Assembly (NCBI GenBank): GCA_944472155.2
Contig: OX235275.1
Span: forward strand, 25,286,865-25,350,864
DNA: 64,000 nt
From: Trichobilharzia szidati
Taxonomy: Eukaryota; Platyhelminthes; Trematoda; Strigeidida; Schistosomatidae
Reading direction: 5' to 3'
This document shows positions 41,040 to 51,859 of this stretch, piece by piece. Every line of letters begins with the position of its first letter. Positions within the stretch are counted from its first letter, which is position 1. The notes beneath the pieces are model-generated. The model had not been told where the DNA came from. It made no database searches and worked only from the letters and a program-made list of their open reading frames with translations. The translations under genes and the position numbers were made by a program.

Positions 41040-42290
41040 ATTAGTCCAAAACTAGCAACAGAAACTATGCAACAATTACTCTATAGTGATGAAAACATAA
41101 AAACGCAATTATCAACTTGGATAGAACTCATAAAATTATGCCTCACACAACATACTTCCAGTTCAATACTCGAATATATGAACAAATAAAAGGAACACCA
41201 ATGGGATCATCGCCCATATCAGGATTAATAGCTGAAGCCGTTATGCAAAGATTAGAATTAATAGCTCTACCTATAATTAAACCGAAAATCTGGATACGTT
41301 ACGTTGATGATACATTTGTAATAATTAAGAGAAATGATTTAGAATATAATCATAAATTAATAAACAACATATTTGAAGACATCAGGAGAACCAACACAGG
41401 AGATTTAGAAACACAAGTATATAGAAAATCAACGCACACACATCAAATACTCAACTATAATAGCAATAATCCAATTACTCACAAACGAAACTGTGTGCAG
41501 ACATTGTTTAAAAGAGTTCAGACACATTGTAGCACTTCAGAGTTGAAAAAAATGGAAGAAAAGTACCTACAAACGGTCTTCAAAAAGAATGGTTATCCAC
41601 AAAATTTCATCAAAAAGTGTTTAAAGTCAAATCAAAACACCAACAAGGAACCATCATCAAAGACCACAAGAAAATTCATCCTACCATACATGAGAAATAT
41701 CTCTGAAATAACAGCTAGAATACTGAAACCGTTTGACATAGATATAGCACACAAACCAGTCAAATCGCTTAATTCGATATTATGCAAAGCGAAAGATCCA
41801 AAAGAAAAAGGGGATAAAATTAATACCATTTACAAAATAAATTGTATGCATGAACTGTAACAAAGTGGGCGTCCCCTTCGAATCATGATATGTATTCTTC
41901 AGTATCAATGCATATAGACAATTATGGTCATCAATTTGATTGGGATAATGTCAAAATCTTAGACAGAGGAAACACTAAAAGTGCAGTCAGGCAATTCCTA
42001 GAAGCCTGGTACTCAAACGAAAATGCAATTAACAAGCACGTTAATGTAGACGAAATATACCAACTAATAAAAAGTAAACCAGGTGACCAGAAAGTTTAAA
42101 ATCCAAGTCAATAGAAAATGGTCAATGCAAATGTAAAGATGGTTACCAGGAGACGCAATTATATCACTCATGAATAAATTTAAATCATTTCACTTTGTGC
42201 TAAATATGGCTCTGAAGATGTTGTCCAGCAGGGGGACGACGAAAGCTCCACAACTAAACCAACTAGCTCAGAGAACACTATTAATTGCAA
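41040..42290 (+). mobile_element. Penelope-like element E, RT plus damaged GIY-YIG
   Basis: The frame 41117-41860 (247 aa) is the longest RT-bearing frame in the window: PHTTYFQFNTRIYEQIKGTP, MGSSPISGLIAEAVMQRLE (motif B), RYVDDTFVIIKRND (catalytic YVDD). It then jumps from IFEDI to RRTNTGDLETQVYRKST, so motif D/E sequence is deleted. Linker ISEITARILKPFDIDIAHKP and YKINC follow, where the frame ends. The HYIG core is deleted, and 41890-42099 resumes with HQFDWDNVKILDRGNTKS and FLEAWYSNENAIN. A hammerhead-like motif closes the element (42195-42285). It follows directly on element A in the same orientation. Confidence 0.85.
42195..42285 (+). ncRNA. Hammerhead-like motif at PLE 3' end
   Basis: CTGAAGA (42211-42217), a stem II candidate TTGTCC-AGCAG-GGGGACGA, then CGAAAGCT and an AGCTC segment at about 42266, where GCT/AGC could form a short stem III. 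The GAAA box is intact. Compare the related motif at 34585-34660. Confidence 0.45.
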
Positions 42291-42299
42291 ATCATCCAC

Positions 42300-43620
42300 C
42301 TGAGCTACAAATCTCCTCTCTTTTATTTCAAATGTTTCAAATTGCTTGATTTTATTATGAATGGGCATATAACTGTGTATCCTGAGGAGGAGGAAGAAGA
42401 GGTGTGTAGTTATCGAGACGAATCACACTCTTTGCTCCCTACTACTACTACTACCACTAATCACTCCCTTTTTCTTTTTTTGGTAAAATACATCAAAAAT
42501 AGAATGAGCATTTAATGAGCAAATATTATATGAAATATCAGTACAAGTAAACACAAGCATAGGACTTACTTTTTATATTACTACTATTCCTGTTATGCCA
42601 AATATGCCTCATAATCTTGATGATAAAGTCACTTTTTCAAAATATCCGGCACAAAATGAATTCCTCGTCAGCTTCATTATCATTTGAATGTCTGTATGCG
42701 TGTGCGTGTGTGCGTGTGAGTGGACTCTGAGTTTATACTGTGCTCAAAATGTGCAAATTAAAACCTTCCATTCGTTGAACACACATCACTCGATTCGAAA
42801 AGATATATATATATGTATATCCTCAAAAAGTTATAGGAATCAATACCTGAGTTCACAAAGCCTTTATATATATTGCTGTAATATTTCCAATCTTGACTGA
42901 TTTGTTATGATTGTTATTATTATTTTTTACAAAAGATGTTGTCACTAAAACAGAATTATCTTTTCAAGATTTTTCACAAAAAATAATAATAAAACAATTG
43001 AAATAATTATCCAAACCTCACTAGTAAGTAATTGTGCAATATTATTATTAGTGTTATTACTGTTATTTATAATTCCCCGCGTTTTCTACTTCCCTTGTAG
43101 ATTTCAAAAGTGTCAATGCGTGTGTGTGTGTTTGTATATCTAATTACATGTGTGTGTCTATCTATCGATCTATCTATCTATCTATCTATAATAGGTGCGC
43201 GTGGGTGTTTTATTTTGCACAGGCACACGTATGTGTATGTGTGTGTCTACCTAACCGAGAGTCTGAAGTGTGTCTGTCTATCGATCCATCTATCTATCTA
43301 TCTATCCAGCCACACATAAATAAATACATGTAGGAAATGATTTTGTAAACTCAGGATATTTTTTTCCTATTTAATTGCTTTTATTGTCACTTTAATTATA
43401 CTTTTTAATTGAAATAGTAACAAAATTAAAATAATTATTGTTATTATTATGATTATTCGTCTGCTTCCTGTTTATGTAATAATCACACACACACACACTC
43501 TGCAGGATTAATAAAACAGACAACTAGGATATGATTTTGCTATTTTTTGATTGGTTAGCCAATCGACCAATCATAGTCTATTATTTCGAGAAATTAATTC
43601 TTAAAGTATTATCTTCCTAC
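42300..43620. other. Intergenic low-complexity stretch
   Basis: AT-rich with several simple repeats (GAG/GGA at 42382-42400, ACT/TAC at 42440-42460, TG tracts) and no element or gene recognised. Specific tracts are listed separately. Confidence 0.5.
43104..43322. repeat. Paired TG and ATCT microsatellite blocks
   Basis: A (TG)n run followed by (ATCT)n at 43117-43189 is repeated as (TG)n then (ATCT)n at 43230-43306, suggesting an imperfect duplication of about 115 bases. Confidence 0.75.
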
Positions 43621-44285
43621 AAGGATTTGGTTGATTTGGTGTTAAAAAAATTGGATCATTGAACCGATTGTTATCAGGGAGAGCACTGGACGCTTATTTC
43701 TGTGTAGTTTTAGAGGACTCCTCAAATTCTGTAGGAGGTATCCAAGTGAGAAATCACTATCACACAAGGGGGCCAACAAGTTGAGTCGGAGTAGGAAGGA
43801 ATATTGATGGACTCCATTGGTCAACAAGATCGTTATTTAACCAGTGAGGTCCTGAGTTCGATTCCTGCCATAATGATGGGTGGATATTGTTGAAGACTTC
43901 CAAAGTAAAACGAAGCAGTCGTTTAATAATACTCCCTAGTTATCTTGAATGGTTGGTTCTCTAACTGAAATCGAATTGTTATCAAAAAGTACAATCAGTA
44001 AAATCCTGGTAAACCGACCAGTATGGTCACTAAGATTGGCGTGAGAACAGACAGATACTCGTTGATGACACTGGCTTGCAGTGGAGCTAAGGAAATCATG
44101 AGCTGGCAAAAGTTAGAATTTTATGGGCCATTGGACTCCATTCAAGTTGCTGAAGTAACCTGGAAGTCTTGGGTCCAATCTTCGGTGGGATCCTAGGCGT
44201 ATACTGCTGAGAAGTCCCACAGTACGCCGAGACAGTTGTCCAATAATTTTCAGTGATTCCTTAACCCCCATCAATTTCAGATCAT
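43620..44285. repeat. Cluster of old SINE-A copies
   Basis: An antisense piece at 43630-43790 (complement of the SINE-A body), a sense copy at 43795-44010 (B-box GAGTTCGATTCC, TTGTTGAAGACTTCC..AACGAAGCAGTC hammerhead trace), and another sense copy at 44040-44285 (TGGCAAAAGTTAGAATTTTA, CTGCTGAGAAGTCCC). All are strongly diverged. Confidence 0.5.
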
Positions 44286-44503
44286 ATTTAAAAGTAATCT
44301 AAAGTTTTACCATACAAGGAAACGGATATCCGAAGCATAAAGCGGGACATTTTTTAATAAAGTAGGAATTAAAGAGGGTGGAGGGAGGAGGGGTGTATTT
44401 AAACTTACTGTCATATTCAAGTACAAGCCCTGTAGGCTTAAGGACCATATTAATTCATCTACATGAAATAATATGATCCACAAAACAGCCTTGTAATGAC
44501 GCC

Positions 44504-45480
44504 AATGATTTTCCAGACTGCAGTAGATTGAATAATCCGACAAACAGCGGGCAATGAGGAAACAGGCATTAAATGGACTCACACCAAAAACTTGGAGGAT
44601 CTGGACTTCGCCGATGATATGTGTCTGATTTCCCACAAACTAGAAGATATGCAAGCGAAAAGCAACAAGTTGGAAGAAGAAGCATCCAGGGAAGATAGGA
44701 CTTCAGGTGAACATAGAGAAAACAGAGGTGATGAAGATTCCTGGGCAACACCACCAACAGCGACAATAACAACAGACAACAACCAGCATAAATGGAAAGA
44801 ACCTGAAAGAAACAACCTCTTTTACCTACCGACCTGGGAAGCATCGTTTCAACTACAGGCACACGGAACTGACGAGGATGTCAAAGCAAGAATCGATCGG
44901 AAAAGCAAGACAAGCTTTCACTACTCTCAAGTCTATGTGGAGGTCAACAGCACTCAGCATCAAAATTAATATGATCCGGATTTTCAACTCCAGTGTGGAG
45001 TCAGTGGTACTATACGGATCAGAGACTTGCACTGCGCGTCATAAAGAGCATCTCAAACAAACTACATACCTTCAGTGACAACTAGCTGTCTTCGCTCAAT
45101 ACTCAAGATCAGATGACTGGCCAGAAGAGATCACCAACAGGGATCTCTGGGAGCAAACCAACACAGCAGGAACCGATTGTGAAACAAATAGGCAGGAAGA
45201 AATGGAGATGGATTGGCTGGCCATACTCTTAGGAAACCATCAAGTGAGTGACATCACTAGACAAGCCGTCGCCCGAATGGAACCCGAAACGGAAGCAGCG
45301 AGTTGGTCGTCAGTGCAAGGGTGAGGGTGACTTGGAGGAGGTCATGTGAAGAGGAGATGAAAGTGTGTGGGCAGACTTGGAGCTAAGTGAAGACTGTAGC
45401 AGAGAACCGAACGCAATGGAGACGCACGGCTGAAGCCGTATGTTCGTCTAGGAATTAAAGGAAACAATAATAATAAATAA
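44504..45480 (+). mobile_element. RTE/SR2-like LINE, about 1 kb copy (family 1)
   Basis: Begins in the FQTAVD-type palm region. It carries EDLDFADDMCLISHKLEDMQ (catalytic FADD, 44592-44660), the LQVNIEKTEVMKIPG region, an ACA/CAA-rich spacer at 44746-44780, GGTDEDVKARI-equivalent DNA, and the C-terminal block. It ends GTTCGTCTAGGAATTAAAGG with an (AAT)n tail. Frameshifts near 44715, 44880 and later. Confidence 0.85.
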
Positions 45481-45483
45481 TAA

Positions 45484-45702
45484 CGATGAGATCAACTAAA
45501 TTCATAGGTCAAACTAATGGACCAAGTACAGTCAAGTGATATTAGGAAGATAAGTGTGGAATAACAGACTCCAAGAAGATGAATAGTTTAGAGAACAGCT
45601 CAGCAATTGCAATGCATGAATTAATACACAATCATACAATACGGTAGTACAAAGCTACAGTTACAAGGAAGAGAAATATCGATAACTGGAGGTAGAGGTT
45701 AA
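45484..45702 (+). mobile_element. Penelope-like element D, C-terminal fragment
   Basis: TAGTTTAGAGAACAGCTCAG, ATTGCAATGCATGAATTAAT and GGTTAATCACTGAA match the GIY-YIG downstream region of the D copies (compare 47299-47330 and 13609-13620). Interrupted by the RTE at 45716-46312. Confidence 0.6.
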
Positions 45703-46325
45703 TCACTGAATTATATTATTATTATTGCTCCCTTAGGTTCCTAGAGGAACATAGGGCTTCAACTGCACGCCTCCACTTGCTTCTGTCTTCTGCTGTACTT
45801 TTCACTTGCATCCATGTTAATCCATACTGTCTCACTTCGTCTTCACACGATCTCCTCCATGTCACCCTTGCACTGACGTCCCACTCGTCGCTTCCCTTTC
45901 GGGTTCTACTCGAGCTATGGTCTGATGCGCGATGTCACCCAGTGGCCTCCTCCGCGAGTGTCCAATCCACCTCCACTTTCTCCTGCATATTTGTTGAGTG
46001 ATTGATTTTCGTTTTGTTTCTTCCCATAGTTTCTCGTTGGTTCTTGTTCTTTCCGGCCATCTGATCTTCAGTATAGAGCGAAGACAGTTGCTGTTGATAA
46101 AGGTCTGCGACAGGCTGTTGGAAATATTCTTTGTGACCCGCTGGCCAAGTTTCTGATCCGTATAGCAAAACGGATTTGACGTTTGTATTGAAAATCCGAA
46201 CCAATTTGTTGTTGATGCTGAGTTGAGTGACAGCGGAAGATTTCCAGATTGGTTTCAGGTTGATGAATGTGTTTCTCGCCTTCCGCATTCTCGATTTGAC
46301 ATCCTCGTCCGTTCACTAAATTATA
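45703..46325 (-). mobile_element. RTE/SR2-like LINE with 13-bp target duplication
   Basis: An antisense 597-bp 5'-truncated RTE at 45716-46312: (ATT)n tail complement at the left, then the C-terminal block, ending in the GGTDEDVKSRMRKARNTF region. It is flanked by TCACTGAATTATA (45703-45715) and TCACTAAATTATA (46313-46325), one mismatch in 13. The minus-strand frame 46288-45935 (117 aa) covers the core. Confidence 0.8.
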
Positions 46326-46451
46326 AGAACAGAAGAATTTGAGCACTATGGTAGAATAGCATGCCAATCACAGTGTCAAAGTGTCTACTCTTGCATAAAT
46401 CAGATGTTTAGAGTGATTGAATGCTCATGAGTCACATGCATGTGGTTTGGG

Positions 46452-47698
46452 GTTCCATAATAGTTTGTTTGTTAGATATATCACACAGTGAGTGAAGCAG
46501 TATTATTTACTGGATGACAATGTTTCGAACAAAATTTGTTTATTGTTCATAATCATATCATCAGTTATAATCACACATCTTTGAAACTTGAGTTTTATAG
46601 TTTTCTTAACTCAAAGTTGCAGGCAATTCAATTCACTTATGAATTGGAAAGTCATTCAAAAGGGGAGCTTCCAGTGTTAGATTGTAGCGTAAAAATGAAA
46701 AAAAGATGGGGAGTTGAAAACTAGTATTTACAGGAAACCCAGTAAAAATAGGATTGGTGAAATGTTTAAGTGACAGAGCACAAAAACTAAGTAGTACTAA
46801 GGAAAATCTAAGACAGGAAGTGAGGCATATAAGAGAAGCCTTGAAACTTAATAATTACCCTGATAAATTAGTCAGGAAATATGTAAGGAAATGTAAAAAT
46901 GAAATAAATAATGATAGTAGTGATAATAATAATAATAATGATATTAATGACGACATGCATGTCAAACATGTGCAAGATGATGACAACACCAACAATCAGG
47001 AATCTAAATCATCAGTAGGAATTCCATACAGGGAAGGAACCTTGGAAACCTGACGCAGAATTCTTAACGAGGCAGGAATTAAAGTGACAATCAAACTCAC
47101 AAACTCAGTTAGAAACAAGCTATGTTGGTCAAAGGTTCCTATGGAGCCTTTAAAACAAAACAAATTAGTTTGTCTAATAACCTGCCTGAGATGATTGTCA
47201 GGTCAAATACATAGGTCGAAGTAGTAGAACATGGGCAGTCAGACTAGCTGAACATAAAAACTTAGCAAAATCTAGATTGGTAGACCCTAATAAGATGAGA
47301 AATCTAGAGAATAGTTCAGCTATAGCACTACACCATATGCAATGCCACACAACCATACAACAGGATGGGATGGGATAAGATGACAGTTGTAAAATCTAAT
47401 GTCACAGGGTACAGGGAGAGATTGATAACAGAAGCTTTGTTTATTGAATCAACTGCAAATACATGTAATAAGAATGATTCAACACCTGTCCAACCAGATA
47501 TCTGGAAAATTCTACTACCCTTGCGACAAGTAGGAGAGGACAAAGGAAACTATAAAACTCAAGTTTCAAAGGTTGGTGATTATAACTGATGATTTGATTA
47601 TGAACAATAAACAAATTTTGTTCGAAACATTGTCATCCAGTAAATAATACTGCTTCACTCACTGTGTGATATATCTAATAAACAAACTAATATGGAAC
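46452..47698 (+). mobile_element. Penelope-like element D with inverted terminal repeats
   Basis: Terminal regions about 46452-46612 and 47540-47698 are inverted copies of each other with few mismatches. The body holds PLE linker coding in broken frames: QAIQFTYELESHSKGELPVL (46618-46680), PVKIGLVKCL-type DNA, QEVRHIREALKLNNYPDKLV (46813-46870), an NN/DD-rich region with an (AAT)n expansion at 46915-46940, and the C-terminal LITEALFIESTANTCNKNDS (47423-47482). The GIY-YIG core is weak (GQIHRSK near 47205). The 3' repeat contains TTGTTCGAAACATTGTCATC, a compact hammerhead stem II/GAAA/cleavage block. Confidence 0.75.
47583..47645 (+). ncRNA. Hammerhead-like motif in PLE terminal repeat
   Basis: Stem II candidate GAACAA..TTGTTC (47602-47624), GAAA (47624-47627 region), a three-base spacer and GTC, then ATCCAGT that can pair with ACTGATGAT upstream. 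The CTGANGA box is TTGATTA here, so the copy is probably inactive. The inverted copy is at about 46510-46572. Confidence 0.45.
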
Positions 47699-47759
47699 GT
47701 AAATTATTGTCAGCCATTTTTATATGTGTGGCAAGTAATAGGACTATACTGATGTAGCT

Positions 47760-48570
47760 GTGGCTGGATGGTTTATTTGCGAAACTGTCGTTGCCCTACT
47801 AGGAAACATATTCAGTGCATACTTCAGTTTGTAAAAGTGAGCTTTTAGTGATTCTCCACGAGTTCATTAGTCATCACTCCTAGTACCCTTGAACATGATT
47901 CTTTGATTGCTTTTATTTGTTTTCACACCCTCTAGACTACTAGTATTGCAAGTTATTGTTTCCTTGACCTGAAGTTTGACTGTTTGTGTGTGTGAGATTT
48001 CGTTCTTACCGATTGGTAAATTTTTTATGTCTGTGTGTCTATTGATTGACAATTCATCGTAATTCCAGGCTTCTGAAAGTTCTCTAGCATTCATGGGGAT
48101 TCCTCTCTCTGTCTAATATGTGAAGGCTGGTTGACCCGGTCGAATTCATGTCAGTGGTTGTCTGTATGCAGTGATATGAGGGAGTGGATATCACGTCTTT
48201 TTAACGGCTATTTCATGTTCGTGGATATGAAGACGAAGACGACGTCCACTTTAGCCAGTTTAGTGCTTTTCTTAGTCTTCGCAACTTATTTTTTATATGA
48301 TGTTGGCTTTATCTTCTTTCGCTGTTGTCTCTGTATGTTGAAACAGAGCTAAACGAAGTGATTTTGTTGGTTTGTGTGAGACATCAATTTCTAAAGGTTT
48401 GAGATGTCCTTTATATACGGTAGGGAGATTTTCTTTGTGCTTTACTTGCGGGCCTTTGATTTGGTAGGTTGGCTTGAGGGTCGATTTCCTTTCATGAAGT
48501 TCCGTGGAAATCCATTATTTTTTGGAAGACATCCATGCGATATCTTTCCTTGTAAAAAAAGGCGGTTTAA
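47760..48570 (-). mobile_element. Penelope-like element E, GIY-YIG end (minus)
   Basis: The minus strand encodes a decayed copy of the same protein as 34000-34650: HKPTKSLRSV, SGRRLRLHIHEHEIAV, SINRHTDIKNLPIGK and VKLQVKETITCNTSSLEG (frame 48094-47867). A hammerhead-like 3' end is at about 47765-47820. The YIG core is lost. Confidence 0.7.
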
Positions 48571-48699
48571 AGATGCCCATTATTAGACTTTGAAAGATTG
48601 ATAAGTTGTCTACAGATCCTGCAATTATTGATATAATAATAATCTTGTTCTGAACAGTAGTCTTTAAAGCGGATGGGATTTTTAGTGTAATATATACTA

Positions 48700-49090
48700 A
48701 AACAGACAGTTTACGCTCATGACTGGTTAAGGTTCAGGGTAAAATAGAAGAGGATAAACAACAGAAATGCGTGTACCAGATCAATCGTGGGGGATTATGC
48801 CGCTGCTGCGTATGTAGAAGGAACTTAGAGATAAGTATATGTAAGAGTGAAGGAGCATTAAACAGTGTCTAAATGGCTGTTCCAAAGACAACTGCAGATT
48901 TGAAGATACTAGAAAATAAATCAGCGATTGCGCACCATACTTGATAGAAACGGGACACAAGATCAACTTTGATAGGATCAATTTTAGTATTATTAAAGAA
49001 AAGTATTTTGTCTCCTATTTGAAACGCAGGAACACAGCCACCCGGTGATCCAGGAGGCTAAATGCATGCTGAAATCACCTTGCTTAGCAA
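48700..49090 (+). mobile_element. Penelope-like element, GIY-YIG remnant
   Basis: Broken frames show CVYQIN followed by a CxxC-like GIY position (48776-48800), RNLEI, and LIETGHKINFDRINFSIIKE near 48940-49000, a typical PLE post-GIY segment. No RT part. Confidence 0.5.
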
Positions 49091-49234
49091 AGTGCCTCTA
49101 AGGAATAGAACCAAAAGCAGCAACGTAGTCTAAAAGCGGGAGAGGACTGAACAAACTTTGCATCTCTTTCCAGACTTGAAACAATATTATGGTGCAGCTT
49201 AGTGTCAATATCTAGAATCCTTCTCTACTACATG

Positions 49235-50010
49235 AACAAACGTCAAAGATAGGACTTCAGGTGAACATAGAGAAAATAGACATGATGGAGATTCCTGGCC
49301 AACAGCAACGCCACAGCAAAAACAACAGACAACAATCAGCCAGCATAAATGGGAGAAATCCGGAAGAAGAAGCCTCCTTTATCTACCTAACTACCTACTT
49401 GGGAAGGGGGACGAAACTCATGGGGATATCCAAGCTCGAGGATCGAGAAGGCAACACAAGCTTTCATTATTCTCAAGTCTGTGTGGAGATCAACAGCACT
49501 CAGCAGGAGAAATAAGATCGGAATTTCCAACTCCAATGTGAAGTCACTGCTACTACACGGATTAGACACTTGGCGCTGTCTCACGAAGGCTAATTAAAAC
49601 GAATTACACACCTTCATCTACAGCTGCCTTCTCTCAATGACACTCAAGATCAGATAGCCGGCCAGAAAAGATCAGCAACAGGGATCTCTGAGAGCGAACC
49701 AATCCGGCAGGAACCAATTGTGCGAAAAATATGAAAGAAGAAATGGAAGTGGATTGGCCATACTCTGAGAAAACAAACCATCAAGTGAGTGACATCACAC
49801 GCCAGGCCATCACTTGAGGGGAGTCTGAATGGGAACCGGCGAGTTCGTCGTCGGAGGGTGGGGTGACATGAAGTAGGCCTGCGAAGAGGAGATGAAAGCA
49901 TGTGGGCAGACTTGGAGCCAGGTGAAAACGTTGGCAGAGAAACGAACGCAATGGAGACGTGCTACTGAGTCCCTATGTTCCTCTAGGAACTGAAGGAAAC
50001 AACAATAATA
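49235..50010 (+). mobile_element. RTE/SR2-like LINE, 5'-truncated copy (family 1)
   Basis: Begins in the GLQVNIEKIDMMEIPGQQQ region (49255-49310), continues through SASINGRNPEEEASFIYL, and the C-terminal block ends CCCTATGTTCCTCTAGGAAC followed by an ACAATAATAATAAT tail. Several frameshifts. Confidence 0.8.
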
Positions 50011-50101
50011 ATAATAGCAGTAATAATAATGATTTGGGTCACTGTAAGATTTTAAAAGTTTCTTTAAGAACAAGCAAGAGAAGTTTTCAAAAGACGGAGA
50101 C

Positions 50102-50443
50102 ATGACAGCGCGCAGTTCAAACTTTCAATCTGATCCAGAAGATGATTTTTTAATACAGACACAGTCTTTATTTCTTCACAAGCAACCGGTACAATATCCC
50201 TGTGAAGTGATTAAGTGCATTAAAGATTCGCGTCAAAAGGATAACACAACATATCTGTACACTTCTGAAGCGAAATGCTTGGTAGGTCATCAAGATCTTG
50301 ACTGTGCGATTAGTTTGAGGATTTGTGATATATTGATCCATCCTTTTAATTGGAACCAAGAGAAAATGATCCCATTTACGTGTCTACAAGCATCAAGCAC
50401 AATAACCACGCTAGCTTATTTTCTTAGAGAAGATCGATTTTGA
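50102..50443 (+). CDS. Hypothetical open frame, 113 aa
   Basis: ATG at 50102 to TGA at 50441. I do not recognise the product (MTARSSNFQSDPEDDFLIQ at the start, Cys-containing centre). There are no membrane spans or known motifs. It lies between an RTE tail and a SINE-A; a chance frame or an unknown element's gene is possible. Confidence 0.2.
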   Translation: MTARSSNFQSDPEDDFLIQTQSLFLHKQPVQYPCEVIKCIKDSRQKDNTTYLYTSEAKCLVGHQDLDCAISLRICDILIHPFNWNQEKMIPFTCLQASSTITTLAYFLREDRF

Positions 50444-50464
50444 GATATTTACATCAGAATAGGA

Positions 50465-50710
50465 ATCAAATAAGCCATTGGATCAGGTCCCAGTGGCTTA
50501 ATGGTATACGAGCCAGCTTGCCTTGTAACCAGAAGGTCCTGGGTTCGAACCCTTTCGGTGGGTGCGTACTGATGAAGAGTCCCAAACTAGGACGAAACAG
50601 CTGTCCAGTACTCCCAGGTTTTCCAGTGGTTCTCTAACCAATGTCATCTCATGATGAAATCCTGTAACCAATCAACTAAATCCCTACAAACCAATAATTG
50701 AAAATAATTC
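50465..50710 (+). repeat. SINE-A with well-kept hammerhead-like core
   Basis: Starts GCCATTGGATCAGGTCCCAG, A-box CCAGTGGCTTAATGGTATAC (50490-50509), B-box GGGTTCGAACCC (50541-50552), hammerhead-like core 50563-50614, 3' body and tail ACAAACCAATAATTGAAAAT. Lacks the outer 5' head. Confidence 0.8.
50560..50620 (+). ncRNA. Hammerhead-like core of SINE-A
   Basis: CTGATGA (50569-50575), AGA insertion, stem II GTCC-CAAACTA-GGAC (50579-50593), GAAA (50594-50597), CAGCTG palindrome as minimal stem III, GTC at 50602-50604, then CAGTAC, which pairs with GTACTG upstream. It aligns block by block with the SMalpha hammerhead but has three extra bases between the core and stem II, so activity is uncertain. 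Confidence 0.55.
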
Positions 50711-50937
50711 TCTTTCTTCCTCGTCAATTGATTGAAAGGTGTCCAGATTTTGGAATCATTCCCACATATGAGATAGATTCTTGACAGGGGTGAACAATAA
50801 TTAATGCTGACAAAAACATTAATCACTAAGATCTGACATCCCTTGGGGTAAATGTCAGTAAAATATTATGGTTGAAGCATGTATATATATGCTAATTATC
50901 CTACTAGATAACATTAAATAATAATAATTTTCTTTTA

Positions 50938-51450
50938 CTATTCAGCCACAGGGACCCGATTCAGTAGCCACTCCATGAATTTTAACTTCTACCAATTCGA
51001 GATTTAGCGCGAGCGGCACCAACCAATGTCATCGGTGGGAACTCCCATTCTTACACTTGACTGGATGGGTCCCACTGGTCACTACTTCTCACTAGAACTC
51101 GAGGAAACTCCGTCCTGTAGGAAGTAGTCACTAACGAGCATCAGATTAATTTTTGGTTGGTGGTCGCGCTAAATCACGAATTGGTAGAAGTTAGAATTCA
51201 TGGTCTGGCCGGTGAATCGGGTTGGGTCCCAGTGGCTGACTAATGGTATACGAGCCAGCTTGCCTTGTAACCAGGAAGTCCTAGGTTCGAACCCCAATGG
51301 GTGCATACTTCCAATGATTCCAAAAACCAGAATGAAACAGCTATCCAGTACTCCAGTGCTGGTTTTCAATCGTTCTCGAAATGAAAGCAATCCATTGTCA
51401 AATTCGTAAAAACAAATTTAATCCTTGCAAATCAGCTCCTGAAAAATATA
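50938..51450. repeat. Inverted SINE-A pair (head-to-head)
   Basis: Antisense 50938-51125 runs from the A-box side to the outer head (AGTAGTCACTAACGAGCATC). Then a tail-like CAGATTAATTTTTGGTTGGT lies at 51124-51145. A sense copy 51155-51450 follows, with B-box GGTTCGAACCCC at about 51284 and a tail. The loop differs from the foldback copies at 30071 and 55235. Confidence 0.65.
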
Positions 51451-51451
51451 A

Positions 51452-51815
51452 TATTCAACGTTTTGGATAATCTCGACCATGAAGTAATTTAGAAAACGTT
51501 TCAACACAACCAAGTCCGCTGGCACAAACGTTTATACACTTCAGCCAAAACTTTTAATAAAGAGGACGAGTAAGACAAGACCAACTACTATCACCGATGA
51601 TATTCCTGATTGTGTTAGACTGAACCATCTAACAGACCGTGGAAGGTGAGAAGGCAAGCATACGACGGTAGGCCGACAAAATGACTCTAGACAAACTAAA
51701 CTTTGTGGATGTTTTACGTCTAAATGTCAGCCGAAATTCAAAGATATACAGGCGAAACAACCAAAAATTATTCAGTGACGCACACTGAGAACATTGAGTT
51801 TCCAATGGCATGTAA
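51452..51815 (+). mobile_element. RTE-like LINE remnant, RT motif B region
   Basis: CAACTACTATCACCGATGATATTCCTGATTGTG corresponds to the SPMIFLIV region (51580-51615), followed by CTAAACTTTGTGGATGTTTT in the FADD position (reads LNFVDVL, catalytic residues altered). No tail. Confidence 0.5.
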
Positions 51816-51859
51816 AACTGATGGAAAGTTTGATCTCCTTGAGATTTCCATATGACGCT

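Noticed and set aside
43104..43322. CRISPR-like array from two similar blocks
   Set aside because: Only two units, made of simple microsatellites in eukaryotic DNA.
43110..43333. Small secreted-like proteins rich in Cys, Val, Ser and Ile
   Set aside because: They are translations of TG and ATCT microsatellites.
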